Below, piece after piece: positions 30,071 to 40,036 of a DNA stretch of 64,000 nt; position 1 is the first letter of the stretch, and every line of letters begins with the position of its first letter. The notes under the pieces are model-generated. The model worked only from the letters and a program-made list of their open reading frames with translations, did not search any database and was not told where the DNA came from. Where the stretch lies: assembly GCA_031286755.1 (NCBI GenBank), contig JAITTX010000383.1:1-64000 (forward strand). The letters run 5' to 3'. Both the position numbers and the translations under genes were made by a program. This DNA comes from Paraburkholderia sp. Its GTDB lineage: Bacteria > Pseudomonadota > Gammaproteobacteria > Burkholderiales > Burkholderiaceae.

Positions 30071-31342
30071 ATGAGCGAAGTAGAAACCGTGGAGCGCGAG
30101 TCGACGGATGCATCGGGCGCACTGCGCGACGCAGCGCCGGCACCCGCTGCCGACGCCGCCGCAAGCAAACCCGACACGCACCGGCGCAAGATGCTGCTCG
30201 CGCTGCTCGGCGCGGCCATTGCCATATCCGCAGCGGGATACACCGCGTATTACCTGAAGTATGCGCGTTACCGCGAGTCCACCGACGACGCCTATGTCAG
30301 CGGCAATCTCGTGCAACTGACACCGCAGGTGGCGGGCACTGTCGTTGCCGTGAATGCCGACGATACGCAGATCGTGAAAGCGGGAGACCCCGTCGTCATG
30401 CTCGACAACGCGGATGCGAAAGTCGCGCTTGGCGCCGCGGAAGCAGCGCTGGGACAAACCGTGCGGCAGGTGAGCAGCCTGTACGTGAACAACGACTTCT
30501 ATGCGGCGAACGTCGCGCAAAAGCAGTCCGATCTGGCCCGCGCGCAGAAAGACCTGCTGCGCCGCCAGACTGTCGCCGGCACAGGCGCGGTATCGGCCGA
30601 AGATATCGCGCATGCCCGCGACGCCGTGACGGCCGCACGGGCCGCGCTCGACGCCGCGCGTCAACAGGCCGAAGCCAATCGGGCGCTGACCGACCGCACG
30701 ACGATCGAACAGCACCCGAACGTGCGGGCCGCCGCATCGAAAGTGCGCGATGCGTATCTCGCGTACGCGCGCAACACGCTGCCCGCGCCCGTCACCGGCT
30801 ACGTCGCGAAGCGTTCGGTGCAGGTCGGCCAGCGCGTGGCTCCTGGCACGCCGCTAATGGCCATCGTGCCGCTCGACGGCGTATGGGTCGACGCGAACTA
30901 CAAGGAAAGCCAGTTGCGCGCCATGCGCATCGGCCAGCCCGTCACGCTGACGGCCGATGTCTATGGCGGCAAGGTCGAGTATCACGGCCGCGTCGCCGGC
31001 TTCTCCGCCGGCACGGGCAGCGCGTTCGCAAGCTTGCCCGCGCAGAACGCGACGGGCAACTGGATCAAGATCGTGCAGCGTCTGCCGGTGCGTATCCGGC
31101 TCGATCAGAAGGAACTCGAAGCGCATCCGCTGCGCGTAGGCCTCTCGATGGATGTGAACGTGGATACGCACGACAACGCGGGCGCACAGCTCGGCGCGGC
31201 CCTGAACACGTCCTATCGGACCGATGTGTTCGCCCATTACGGTGCGCAGGCCGACGCGGAGATCGAGAAGATCATCGGGCAGAACATCGCCAGGCAACCG
31301 AACGACACGCTGGATCTGTCGAAAACCTCATACAGGAAGTGA
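30071..31342 (+). CDS. HlyD/EmrA-family periplasmic adaptor
   Basis: Single N-terminal TM; YRESTDDAYVSGNLVQLTPQVAGTVVAVNADDTQIVKAGDPVVMLD; APVTGYVAKRSVQVGQRVAPGTPLMAIVPLDGVWVDANYKESQL. Confidence 0.93.
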   Translation: MSEVETVERESTDASGALRDAAPAPAADAAASKPDTHRRKMLLALLGAAIAISAAGYTAYYLKYARYRESTDDAYVSGNLVQLTPQVAGTVVAVNADDTQIVKAGDPVVMLDNADAKVALGAAEAALGQTVRQVSSLYVNNDFYAANVAQKQSDLARAQKDLLRRQTVAGTGAVSAEDIAHARDAVTAARAALDAARQQAEANRALTDRTTIEQHPNVRAAASKVRDAYLAYARNTLPAPVTGYVAKRSVQVGQRVAPGTPLMAIVPLDGVWVDANYKESQLRAMRIGQPVTLTADVYGGKVEYHGRVAGFSAGTGSAFASLPAQNATGNWIKIVQRLPVRIRLDQKELEAHPLRVGLSMDVNVDTHDNAGAQLGAALNTSYRTDVFAHYGAQADAEIEKIIGQNIARQPNDTLDLSKTSYRK

Positions 31343-31343
31343 C

Positions 31344-32894
31344 ATGAATCCCTCGACACGACTCGATCCGCCGCCGCTCACCGGCGGCAAGCTGATCCTC
31401 GCGACACTCGCCGTTGCGCTCGCAACGTTCATGAACGTTCTGGATTCGTCCATTGCGAACGTTGCCATCCCAACCATCTCCGGCAACCTGGGCGTATCGG
31501 TCGACGAAGGCACGTGGGTAATCACGCTGTTCTCCGCGGCCAATGCCGTCTCCATTCCCCTGACCGGCTGGCTCACGCAGCGCATCGGCCAGATCAGGCT
31601 GTTCGTGGGCGCCATCGTGATGTTCGTGTTCTCGTCGTGGCTGTGCGGCATCGCGCCCAATCTGATCGTGCTGCTGGCCGCGCGCGTGCTGCAAGGCGCG
31701 GTGGCCGGCCCGCTGATCCCCTTGTCGCAAGCCATTCTCCTCGGTTCGTATCCGAAGGAGAAAAGCTCGACGGCACTGTCGCTGTGGGCGATGACCGCGA
31801 CAGTCGGGCCAATCGCGGGTCCCGCGCTGGGCGGCTGGATCACAGACAGCTATAGCTGGTCATGGATCTTCTACATCAACATTCCCGTGGGCCTCTTCGC
31901 CGCTGCCGTGACCTGGGCGATCTACCGCGACCGTGAATCGCCGGCGCGCAAGCTTCCCATCGACAAGGTCGGCCTGCTGTCGCTGATCGTATGGGTCGCG
32001 TCACTGCAGATCATGCTCGACAAGGGCAAGGACCTCGACTGGTTCGACTCGCCCGTGATCTGCGCCCTCGCGGTTATTGCGGCGGTCAGCTTTCTGTTCT
32101 TCCTGATCTGGGAGTTCACGGACAGCGATCCGGTCGTCGATATCCGCCTCTTCGCGGTGCGCAATTTCCGCGGCGGCACGATAGCGATTTCGATCGCGTA
32201 TGCGGTGTTTTTCTCGAACCTCGTGATCCTGCCGCAGTGGATACAGGGGTATCTCGGCTATCGTGCGGTGGATGCCGGTCTGGTAACGGCGCCGCTCGGC
32301 ATCTTTGCCGTGCTGCTCGCGCCCGTGATGGCGAAAATCATGCCGAAGTCCGACACGCGGGTGCTCGCCACGCTGGCGTTCCTCGGTTTTGCGGCCGTGT
32401 TCTTCATGCGTTCGCGGTACACGACGAGCGTCGACCCCTATACCCTGGTGCTGCCGACGCTGCTGCAAGGTATTCCCATGGCGCTCTTTTTCACGCCGCT
32501 TACCGCGATCATCCTGTCCGGGCTGCCGCCCGACAAGATTCCGGCGGCTGCCGGCCTGTCCAACTTCGTGCGCGTGTTCGCGGGCGGCGTGGGCACCTCG
32601 CTCATCACGACCGGCTGGAACGACCGGACGATCCTGCATCATGCACGACTGGCGGAACAGTCGGGCGTGAACAACCCCGCCTATACGGGCGCCATCGCGA
32701 ACATCCATTCGACGCTCGGCGGCAGCATCGATCAAGCCGTGACGTTCTTTGAGCATTCGCTCAACACGCAGGCCGCGATGCTGGGGTTGAACGACATCTT
32801 CTGGCTTTCCTCGGTGATCTTCATCGTGATCATTCCGCTGATCTGGCTGACCCGGCCCGGCAAAGGCGGCGGGGCCTCGGTGGCCGCGCATTGA
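31344..32894 (+). CDS. DHA2-family MFS drug transporter (EmrB/QacA type)
   Basis: MNVLDSSIANVAIPTISGNLGVSVDEGTWVITLFSAANAVSIPLTGWLTQRIG; PALGGWITDSYSWSWIFYINIPVGL. Confidence 0.93.
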   Translation: MNPSTRLDPPPLTGGKLILATLAVALATFMNVLDSSIANVAIPTISGNLGVSVDEGTWVITLFSAANAVSIPLTGWLTQRIGQIRLFVGAIVMFVFSSWLCGIAPNLIVLLAARVLQGAVAGPLIPLSQAILLGSYPKEKSSTALSLWAMTATVGPIAGPALGGWITDSYSWSWIFYINIPVGLFAAAVTWAIYRDRESPARKLPIDKVGLLSLIVWVASLQIMLDKGKDLDWFDSPVICALAVIAAVSFLFFLIWEFTDSDPVVDIRLFAVRNFRGGTIAISIAYAVFFSNLVILPQWIQGYLGYRAVDAGLVTAPLGIFAVLLAPVMAKIMPKSDTRVLATLAFLGFAAVFFMRSRYTTSVDPYTLVLPTLLQGIPMALFFTPLTAIILSGLPPDKIPAAAGLSNFVRVFAGGVGTSLITTGWNDRTILHHARLAEQSGVNNPAYTGAIANIHSTLGGSIDQAVTFFEHSLNTQAAMLGLNDIFWLSSVIFIVIIPLIWLTRPGKGGGASVAAH

Positions 32895-33027
32895 GACCGG
32901 CGCGCGGGCAGCGCGCCTGGATTGGTGCCAAACAGGAAACACAACGCGTCTCCCTATAGGTCTAACGCGCACACCTGCGCTCATCTACCATTGGAATTGA
33001 GGTGCCCCTATATTGCGAGAATGCATC

Positions 33028-33528
33028 ATGGTTGACAAAGAACTGCAACCCCCTTCGCTTTCCCTCCTCGATAGATATCGGGGTCGAGACTATGAGCCGC
33101 TGTACACGACTACCGTCACCGTCTCCGGTGGCAAAACGGGACACGGCCGCGCATCGGGCGTTGCTCACTCGGACGACGGGAATCTGGCAGTGAATCTGCG
33201 ACTGCCCATGGAGTTCGGAGGACCCGGGAACGGGACCAATCCCGAGCAGCTGTTCGCCGCTGGCTTTGCAGCATGCTTTCACGGCGCGCTGAATCTGCTG
33301 GCGAAACGTGCCGGGATGGACATCGACGATACGGTTGTGGAGGCGCAGGTTTCGTTCGGCCGCGATCCCGTGGATGGCGGCTACGCGCTGGTCATCGACA
33401 TCCGGGTGAGGATGCCGGGCGTCGATCGATGCGTGGCGGAGGAACTGCTTCGAAGTGCGGAGCGCTTGTGCCCCTATGCAAAAATGGCCCGTCAAGGGGC
33501 CGTCAACGTCATAACCATTGTCGACTGA
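33028..33528 (+). CDS. Ohr/OsmC-family peroxiredoxin
   Basis: NLAVNLRLPMEFGGPGNGTNPEQLFAAGFAACFHGAL and SAERLCPYAKMAR; both redox-type Cys retained. Confidence 0.9.
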   Translation: MVDKELQPPSLSLLDRYRGRDYEPLYTTTVTVSGGKTGHGRASGVAHSDDGNLAVNLRLPMEFGGPGNGTNPEQLFAAGFAACFHGALNLLAKRAGMDIDDTVVEAQVSFGRDPVDGGYALVIDIRVRMPGVDRCVAEELLRSAERLCPYAKMARQGAVNVITIVD

Positions 33529-33660
33529 CGCTGGAGCGCCTGCATCGAAGCGCTGCGTTGCAACCCGCCTTGTTGCTCAGGACGTGTCGTGCATACCGTC
33601 GCAGGAAGAAGCAACGTTGGCGGGTAAATCCATTTTGTGCTAGTCGCCGTGCGAAGCGGC

Positions 33661-34068
33661 TCACTGCTCCGGCACGAGAACCGGCGCGCCCTTATCCTTC
33701 AAGAGCAACACGATGAACTTCGCAGGCTGGGTCTGGCTTGCATTGCGCCCGACCACGTGAATATCATTCGGGCCTTCATAGAAAGTTTGTCCAGGCACCA
33801 GCGTGACTTCCTTGCCGCCCTTGACCTGCATGACGATCGACCCCTCCAGGACATAAATAAAGGCGTGCGCATGATGCCGATGAACGGGGTCGATGGAACC
33901 CGGCGGATAGGTCACATTGATCATCAAGGCTTCCTTGCCCGGATAGTCGTCGAGCGCCTTCGTCATCAGCGGAGTCACGACCGCATGCGGAGGTTCGGCG
34001 CGCGCCGCGCCGGCATACGTTCCTGCAAAGACAAGTGTTGCAACCAGAGTGTGTTTCAGACCAAGCAT
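33661..34068 (-). CDS. Exported cupin-domain protein
   Basis: Signal MLGLKHTLVATLVFAGTYAGAARA; cupin motif PPGSIDPVHRHHAHAFIYVLEGSIVMQ. Confidence 0.87.
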   Translation of the reverse strand: MLGLKHTLVATLVFAGTYAGAARAEPPHAVVTPLMTKALDDYPGKEALMINVTYPPGSIDPVHRHHAHAFIYVLEGSIVMQVKGGKEVTLVPGQTFYEGPNDIHVVGRNASQTQPAKFIVLLLKDKGAPVLVPEQ

Positions 34069-34506
34069 GGCTCTCGCTCCAGATAAAGCCGTCCGCATGC
34101 GCGGGACGAAGATGGAAATGGCCGATCCAATGAAATACTTTCGACGGGCTTTCAATGCATTGCACGCGTTGATCGTAGGCCAGTGCTGCATATCGCGGTA
34201 GATACGCAATTGACGTCACTGTGTTTCCCTTTTGGCACCGATCGAACACCGATCTAAAACGGATGCATGAAGGCGGGATACGGCATTCATTGGCTGTGGC
34301 GCACGTCAACGGCCATGCGCCGCTGAGTTTCTCTCGAAGTTTGAAAACATATGCCCGGATCTAGCGCGGCTGAACTGTACTCTTTCCGCTCTCCCCGATT
34401 TGTGCATTCCGCGACTGTGTTTGTCCCCTTACCCTTTCATCATCGATGCGTCGCTTCAATACCCGCGACGGCATGAATCCGAAGCTTGATGAATGGAAGG
34501 GCCGAT

Positions 34507-35574
34507 ATGTCCACGCACCTCGCCGCCGCGCGCACCGCCGCGCATTCCACCGATCCCGCCCGCCACGCCCGGGAACGCAACGTGAATCTGCTGGAAGCCA
34601 TGCGGATCTATGTGCGGGTGGTGGAGCGCGGCAGCATTTCCGGGGCCGCGCGCGACCTCGACATTGGCCAGCCAGCGGTGAGCGAACGCATCGAGAGGCT
34701 GGAAAAGTATCTGGGCTGCCAACTGCTGCTGCGCAACGCCCGCGCATTCCAATGCACGCCGGAGGGCATCATCTTCCACGAGCGCAGCAAGTCGGTGCTT
34801 GGCGCTGTCGAAGAGGCCGTCGCGGAGGTGTCGAGTGAGGATCAGGCCGTCAAAGGCACGATCCGGATTGCCGCGCCGCATTGCTTCGGTGAAACCGTCC
34901 TGCCCGAAGGCCTCAAGCGCATACGGGAAACGTGGCCCCAGCTCGCGATCGAGCTCGTGCTGAACGACCGGCTTGCGGATCTCGTGACCGAAGGTGTGGA
35001 CATTTCATTCCGGCTCGGCCAGCCAGGCGATGGCGCGTTCATCGCCTGCCCGCTCGGTCAGGTCGGACGATTGCTCGTGGCGTCGCCCGATTATCTGAAG
35101 CGTCACGCCGCCATCGCCACCCCTGCCGACCTCGCGAAGCACAGCTTCATACGCGTCAAGGGCGCCTTCGACGCAGACCAGTTGCCGTTGACCGACGGCA
35201 CGCACATTGTCGACAACATCGCGATCCAGACGTCCATCAAAACCACTCATTGGCGGCCGATGTACGAAATGGCGCTGGCCGGCCTGGGCATTGGCGTGCT
35301 CGAAGCGCCGGCCGCGCGCGACGCCATCGGGAGCGGCCGGCTCGTGCAATTGCTGCCGCATTACGAAGTGCCTGCGCTCGCGCTGAACCTGCTGATTCGT
35401 CCGCAGCGCCCGGTGCCGGTGCGCGTGCGCAGGATCGTCGAGATCCTCAAGGGCTACCTGTCCGAAGTGCTCGAAACGGCATCCGGAAAAGTGCGCAAAG
35501 AGGTATTCGACAGCGCGCCGCGCACGCAACGCTTGCCAAAGTCAAGCCGCTCACCCGATCATCAAGCACAATGA
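34507..35574 (+). CDS. LysR-family transcriptional regulator
   Basis: NLLEAMRIYVRVVERGSISGAARDLDIGQPAVSERIERLEKYLGCQLLLRNARAFQCT. Confidence 0.9.
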   Translation: MSTHLAAARTAAHSTDPARHARERNVNLLEAMRIYVRVVERGSISGAARDLDIGQPAVSERIERLEKYLGCQLLLRNARAFQCTPEGIIFHERSKSVLGAVEEAVAEVSSEDQAVKGTIRIAAPHCFGETVLPEGLKRIRETWPQLAIELVLNDRLADLVTEGVDISFRLGQPGDGAFIACPLGQVGRLLVASPDYLKRHAAIATPADLAKHSFIRVKGAFDADQLPLTDGTHIVDNIAIQTSIKTTHWRPMYEMALAGLGIGVLEAPAARDAIGSGRLVQLLPHYEVPALALNLLIRPQRPVPVRVRRIVEILKGYLSEVLETASGKVRKEVFDSAPRTQRLPKSSRSPDHQAQ

Positions 35575-35596
35575 CGTTTGTGGCGAGGAGCAGAGA

Positions 35597-35740
35597 ATGA
35601 AACGTGACCGCACCAACCGGCGCCGCGGTTTCCTGCACGACGTGAAATGGACGATCATTCTCTGGTGCGTGGGCGTGGGCGCCGCCGTTCTCCTTGTGCT
35701 GCCATTTCACTTTATCGTTATGGCGATGATGCACAAATAG
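35597..35740 (+). CDS. Putative 47-aa single-TM micropeptide upstream of NCS1 permease
   Basis: RBS GAGGAG then ATG: MKRDRTNRRRGFLHDVKWTIILWCVGVGAAVLLVLPFHFIVMAMMHK*; basic N-terminus plus one hydrophobic helix. Below the ORF-track cutoff. Confidence 0.55.
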   Translation: MKRDRTNRRRGFLHDVKWTIILWCVGVGAAVLLVLPFHFIVMAMMHK

Positions 35741-35871
35741 GCGGAGGCGCGTCCGGAACGACGGCCGCCTCACTCGTTAGCCAGGCTAAATCCGCGCTCG
35801 ACCACCCCACGGCGCCGCAACAGCACAAAGCCCGATGGTGTCGAGTTCCAGGAATCCAGAGGAGATGACAC

Positions 35872-37329
35872 ATGGAAATCCATAACCCATCCCCCGGCCT
35901 TCACAACGAAGATCTCGCGCCCGCCAGGGAGCGCAACTGGGGCGGCTTCAGCATCTTCAACGTCTGGACCTCGGACGTGCACAGCCTCTGGGGCTATTAC
36001 CTCGCGGCCAGCCTGTTCCTGCTGTGCGGCAGCTTTATCAACTTCGTGCTGGCGATGGGAATCAGCTCGCTGGTGATCTTCGCGCTGATGAACCTGATCG
36101 GCTTCGCTGGCGAAAAGACCGGCGTGCCCTACCCGGTGCTGGCGCGCGCCTCCTTCGGTGTGTGGGGCGCCAATCTGGCAGCCCTGGTGCGCGCCGTGGT
36201 GGCCTGCTTCTGGTACGGAGCGCAGACTGCGGCGGCTTCGGGCGCGATCGTCTCGCTGCTGATCCGAAACGATAGCCTGATGCAGTTCTACAAGGGCACA
36301 CACTTCCTCGGCCATTCGGGCCTGGAGGTGATCTGCTACCTGGTCATCTGGGCCGTGCAACTGCTCATTATCCAGAAAGGCATGGAGACGGTGCGCAGAT
36401 TCCAGGACTGGGCCGGCCCGGCGGTGTGGGTCGCGATGCTGATCCTGGCGATCGGCCTGTGCGTCAAGGCCGGCGGCTTCTCGTTCAGCCACGGCATTCC
36501 AATGGGCGTGCTGCTCGACAAGACCCGGGACGCCGGCGTCAGCGGCGAGCCCGGTTCATTCTGGGCGCTCATGGCCGTGGGGGCGACCTGGATTACCTAC
36601 TTCGCGGCGCTGTACCTGAACTTCTGCGACTTCTCGCGCTACGCCAAGAACCGCAATGCAGTGAGGAAAGGCAATCTGTGGGGCCTGCCGGTCAACCTGA
36701 TCGCGTTCTCGCTGGTCGCCGGCATCACGACCATCGCCGCCTTCAAGGTGTATGGCGAAGTGCTGCTGCACCCCGAACAGATCTCCGCCAAGTTCGACAG
36801 CTGGGTATTGGCGCTCATCGCGGCGCTGACCTTCGCGGTCGCCACGCTAGGCATCAACGTGGTGGCCAATTTCGTCTCGGCGTCATTTGACATCTCCAAC
36901 GTGTTCCCCAAGCAGATCAGCTTCAAGATAGGCGGCTATATCGCCGCGGCGATCGCGCTGGTGCTCTACCCGTTCGCGCCGTGGGAAGGTAACGCCGCGC
37001 ACTTCGTGAATGCCATCGGCGCCACGATGGGCCCGCTGCTGGGGATCATCCTTGCGGACTACTATCTGGTGGCCAAGGGCAACATCAACGTCGCGGCGCT
37101 CTATCAGGAGCACGGCGAGTACCGCTACACGGGCGGGTGGAACGTCAATGCGGTAACTGCGGCGGCGGTCGGCAGCGTGTTTTCGACTTTCCTGCCCAAC
37201 TTCACCAACCTGCTGCCGGCCTGGTGGAATACCTATGGCTGGTTCTTCGGCGTATTGATCGGCGGCGGCCTGTACATGATCATGACGGCGCTGCGGCCGC
37301 GTACCACGGCCGCAGCGACTCGCACCTAA
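35872..37329 (+). CDS. NCS1-family (cytosine/purine/allantoin-type) permease
   Basis: ERNWGGFSIFNVWTSDVHSLWGYYLAASLFLLCGSF, RASFGVWGANLAALVRAVVACFWYGAQT, NVVANFVSASFDISNVFPKQISFKIGGYIAAAIALVLYPF. Confidence 0.9.
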   Translation: MEIHNPSPGLHNEDLAPARERNWGGFSIFNVWTSDVHSLWGYYLAASLFLLCGSFINFVLAMGISSLVIFALMNLIGFAGEKTGVPYPVLARASFGVWGANLAALVRAVVACFWYGAQTAAASGAIVSLLIRNDSLMQFYKGTHFLGHSGLEVICYLVIWAVQLLIIQKGMETVRRFQDWAGPAVWVAMLILAIGLCVKAGGFSFSHGIPMGVLLDKTRDAGVSGEPGSFWALMAVGATWITYFAALYLNFCDFSRYAKNRNAVRKGNLWGLPVNLIAFSLVAGITTIAAFKVYGEVLLHPEQISAKFDSWVLALIAALTFAVATLGINVVANFVSASFDISNVFPKQISFKIGGYIAAAIALVLYPFAPWEGNAAHFVNAIGATMGPLLGIILADYYLVAKGNINVAALYQEHGEYRYTGGWNVNAVTAAAVGSVFSTFLPNFTNLLPAWWNTYGWFFGVLIGGGLYMIMTALRPRTTAAATRT

Positions 37330-37437
37330 GGTGCTTTTGCCTCATCCCGCCAGTGACAGAACAAGCCATTTTGAATCCCGTCCTCCAATCGCCAACCCGC
37401 CCATGCACTGCTACAATCAAATCCAGTCGTATCGTAC

Positions 37438-37451
37438 AAATGTCGACAGTT
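37438..37451. promoter_or_regulatory. Candidate GntR operator 1 (AAATGTCGACAGTT)
   Basis: TGTCGACA palindrome at 37441-37448, 39 bp before the GntR start. Confidence 0.6.
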
Positions 37452-37486
37452 TACCGGCTCAATCCTGACGTAGTTCCCTGACAATC

Positions 37487-38230
37487 GTGCCCTCTTACGA
37501 CCCAGCTTCTTCACAGTCGCCCGCGTTTGTCCCATCCGCGCTCGCCGGCACGCTCGCCATCCAGATCGCGGAGCAGATTGGCATTGCGATCACGGAGGAA
37601 AAATTCGCACCCGGCGAGCGGCTGCGCGAAGTCAGTCTTGCAGAAACATTCAACGTCAGTCGCGCAACGATTCGCGATGCGCTGCGTATTCTCGAGAGCC
37701 GGGCGCTCGTGCGAATCCTGCCCCAGCGCGGCGCTCAGGTCACCATGCTGTCGACGCCGGAGCTGATGAATCTGTTCGAGATTCGTGCCGCGCTCGTGGC
37801 ACTGGCATCGCGCCGCGCGGCGGAACGTTATGTGCCCGCGCATGCGCCCGTGCTCGAAGCCAGCTATGCGCGGCTGAAAGCAGCGCAGAAAGACGCGAAT
37901 GCGTATGCGCGCGCCAGCGCGCTGATCGTCGCCGATATCGCCGCCCTCTCGGGCAACGATCAACTGGCCGACATGCTGGCGGGATTCGCCCAGCGTATCG
38001 GCCGCTACGCGCGGCTCGGGTTGGCGACTCCGAAGCGCCGCACGCAATCGCTGGCGAGCTGGGCGACGCTGATCGATGCGATCAAGGCGGGCAACGCCGA
38101 TCTCGCCGAATCGACGCACCGTGCGTTGGCCCATAACAATCGCGATGCGGCGATTGCGGCAATCGCCGCGCGCGAACATACCGAAACGCCCGCCAGACGC
38201 GCTCGCGCGCGCGTCTCCGACGCTGCCTGA
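37487..38230 (+). CDS. GntR-family regulator (FCD/FadR-type C-terminus)
   Basis: IQIAEQIGIAITEEKFAPGERLREVSLAETFNVSRATIRDALRILESRALVRILPQRGAQV; GTG start. Confidence 0.9.
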   Translation: MPSYDPASSQSPAFVPSALAGTLAIQIAEQIGIAITEEKFAPGERLREVSLAETFNVSRATIRDALRILESRALVRILPQRGAQVTMLSTPELMNLFEIRAALVALASRRAAERYVPAHAPVLEASYARLKAAQKDANAYARASALIVADIAALSGNDQLADMLAGFAQRIGRYARLGLATPKRRTQSLASWATLIDAIKAGNADLAESTHRALAHNNRDAAIAAIAAREHTETPARRARARVSDAA

Positions 38231-38308
38231 TTGTCTACCGCGCACCGGCGGCGCGCACGCACCCTGTCGACAACCTCGCGAGACTGCGAGATCACGCCAG
38301 GCGGTTCG

Positions 38309-39199
38309 TCACGACTGCATGCCCCAGCGCCGGATCGTGTATTTCTCGAGCGTGCCGAACACCAGATTCTCGATCACGAGGCCAATCAGGATCACGCAGA
38401 ACAGCCCCGCGAATACGGAAGGAATATCGAGCGCGTTCTTCGCCTGATAAATGAACCACCCGAGCCCGCCCGAGCCGGAGCTCACACCGAACACCAGCTC
38501 AGCGGCAATCAGCGTGCGCCACGCGAACGCCCACCCGACCTTCAACCCCGTCAGGATATTGGCGAACGCGGCCGGAATCAGAATCCGCATCACGTAAGCC
38601 GGCCCGCGCAATCCATAGTTGCGCCCGACCATGCGCAAGGTGTTGCTGACCGAGCGAAATCCCGAGTGCGTATTGAGCGCGACAGCCCACGTGACCGAAT
38701 GGATCAGCACGAACACGAGGCTGCCGTTGCCGAGCCCGAACCAGATCAGCGCAAGCGGCAGCAGCGCGATGGCGGGCAAGGGATTGAGCATCGACGTCAT
38801 CGTCTCGAGAAAATCGGTGCCGATGCGCGACGAAATCGCGAGTGCCGTGAGCAGCGCCGCGAGCACGACGCCCAGGCCATAGCCGATCAACAGCACCTGC
38901 AACGATGCCCATGCGCGGCGCGGCAACTCCCCTTGCACAAACGCGCCGGCGAACGTCGTCACCGTATCGGTGAAAGTCGGAAACAACAGCGGATTGTTCA
39001 GCGTGCGACCGTAGATTTCCCAGATGGCCGCCAGCGCGACAAGAATCGCGAGCCTGCGGATCCACCCGAGGTTGTAGACGCGCTCGAACAGGGACAACGG
39101 CTTGGCGACCACGCTCACCGAATCCGGCAGCAGATCGTTTCCCACGATCACATCCGCGCGCTGGGGTGGCAAGGAAGGTGGCAAGGAAGTATCAGACAT
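38309..39199 (-). CDS. ABC transporter permease (nitrate/sulfonate/taurine type, SsuC/TauC-like)
   Basis: LFPTFTDTVTTFAGAFVQGELPRRAWASLQVLLIGYGLGVVLA; LNPLPAIALLPLALIWFGLGNGSLVFVLIHSVTWAVALNT. Confidence 0.9.
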   Translation of the reverse strand: MSDTSLPPSLPPQRADVIVGNDLLPDSVSVVAKPLSLFERVYNLGWIRRLAILVALAAIWEIYGRTLNNPLLFPTFTDTVTTFAGAFVQGELPRRAWASLQVLLIGYGLGVVLAALLTALAISSRIGTDFLETMTSMLNPLPAIALLPLALIWFGLGNGSLVFVLIHSVTWAVALNTHSGFRSVSNTLRMVGRNYGLRGPAYVMRILIPAAFANILTGLKVGWAFAWRTLIAAELVFGVSSGSGGLGWFIYQAKNALDIPSVFAGLFCVILIGLVIENLVFGTLEKYTIRRWGMQS

Positions 39200-39965
39200 G
39201 CGCGGGCGCTCCGGTCAGATCCTCGTCGAACAGCATCCGATGAATGCGGCCCTCGAGCGCCGCCGCTTCATCGGGCGACGTCGCGCTGGAGAGTTCGGCC
39301 TTCACGCGGCCGGGATGCGGCGAAAGCAGCAGGATGCGGTTGCCCACGCGAATTGCCTCGGCAATCGAATGCGTGACGAACAACACCGTGAAATGGGTGT
39401 CCTGCCAGAGTTCGAGCAGTTCGTCCTGCATCTTGCGGCGCGTGAGCGCATCGAGCGCGGCGAACGGTTCGTCCATCAGCAGAATGTCGGGCTCCATCGC
39501 CATCCCGCGCGCGATCGCCACGCGCTGCTTCATGCCGCCTGATAGCGTGTGCGGGTAATTGTCGGCGAATTTGCCGAGGCCGACTTTGTCGATGTAGCGC
39601 ATCGCATGATGGTGCGCTTCGTCGCGGCGCATCCGTCGCACGTTCAGCAGTGGAAACATGACGTTCTGCAGCACCGTTTTCCACGGCAATAATTGATCGA
39701 ACTCCTGAAAGACCATCATGCGATCCGCACCGGGCTTGCGCACCGGCTTGTGCTTGAGCAGGATCTCGCCTTCGACGGGGCTCATATAGCCGCCCACCGC
39801 TTTGAGCAAGGTCGACTTGCCGCAACCGGACGGCCCGAGCAGCACGAACCGGTCCCCAGGATACAAGCGAAAATCGACGCGATACGTGGCAGTCACAATG
39901 TGGCGCCGCGTTTTGTATTGCAGCGTGACGCCACGTACATCAAGCAGGGGTTCAGCCAACGACAT
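39192..39965 (-). CDS. ABC transporter ATP-binding protein (SsuB/TauB-like)
   Basis: GPSGCGKST, LSGGMKQRVAIARGMAMEPDILLMDEPFAALDALTR. Confidence 0.93.
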   Translation of the reverse strand: MSLAEPLLDVRGVTLQYKTRRHIVTATYRVDFRLYPGDRFVLLGPSGCGKSTLLKAVGGYMSPVEGEILLKHKPVRKPGADRMMVFQEFDQLLPWKTVLQNVMFPLLNVRRMRRDEAHHHAMRYIDKVGLGKFADNYPHTLSGGMKQRVAIARGMAMEPDILLMDEPFAALDALTRRKMQDELLELWQDTHFTVLFVTHSIAEAIRVGNRILLLSPHPGRVKAELSSATSPDEAAALEGRIHRMLFDEDLTGAPAHV

Positions 39966-40036
39966 GTAAGCTCCTTGATCGATCGCGATACGAGAGGCGG
40001 GTATCCCGTCAGGCCATGCGTTCGTTCATTCGTTCG

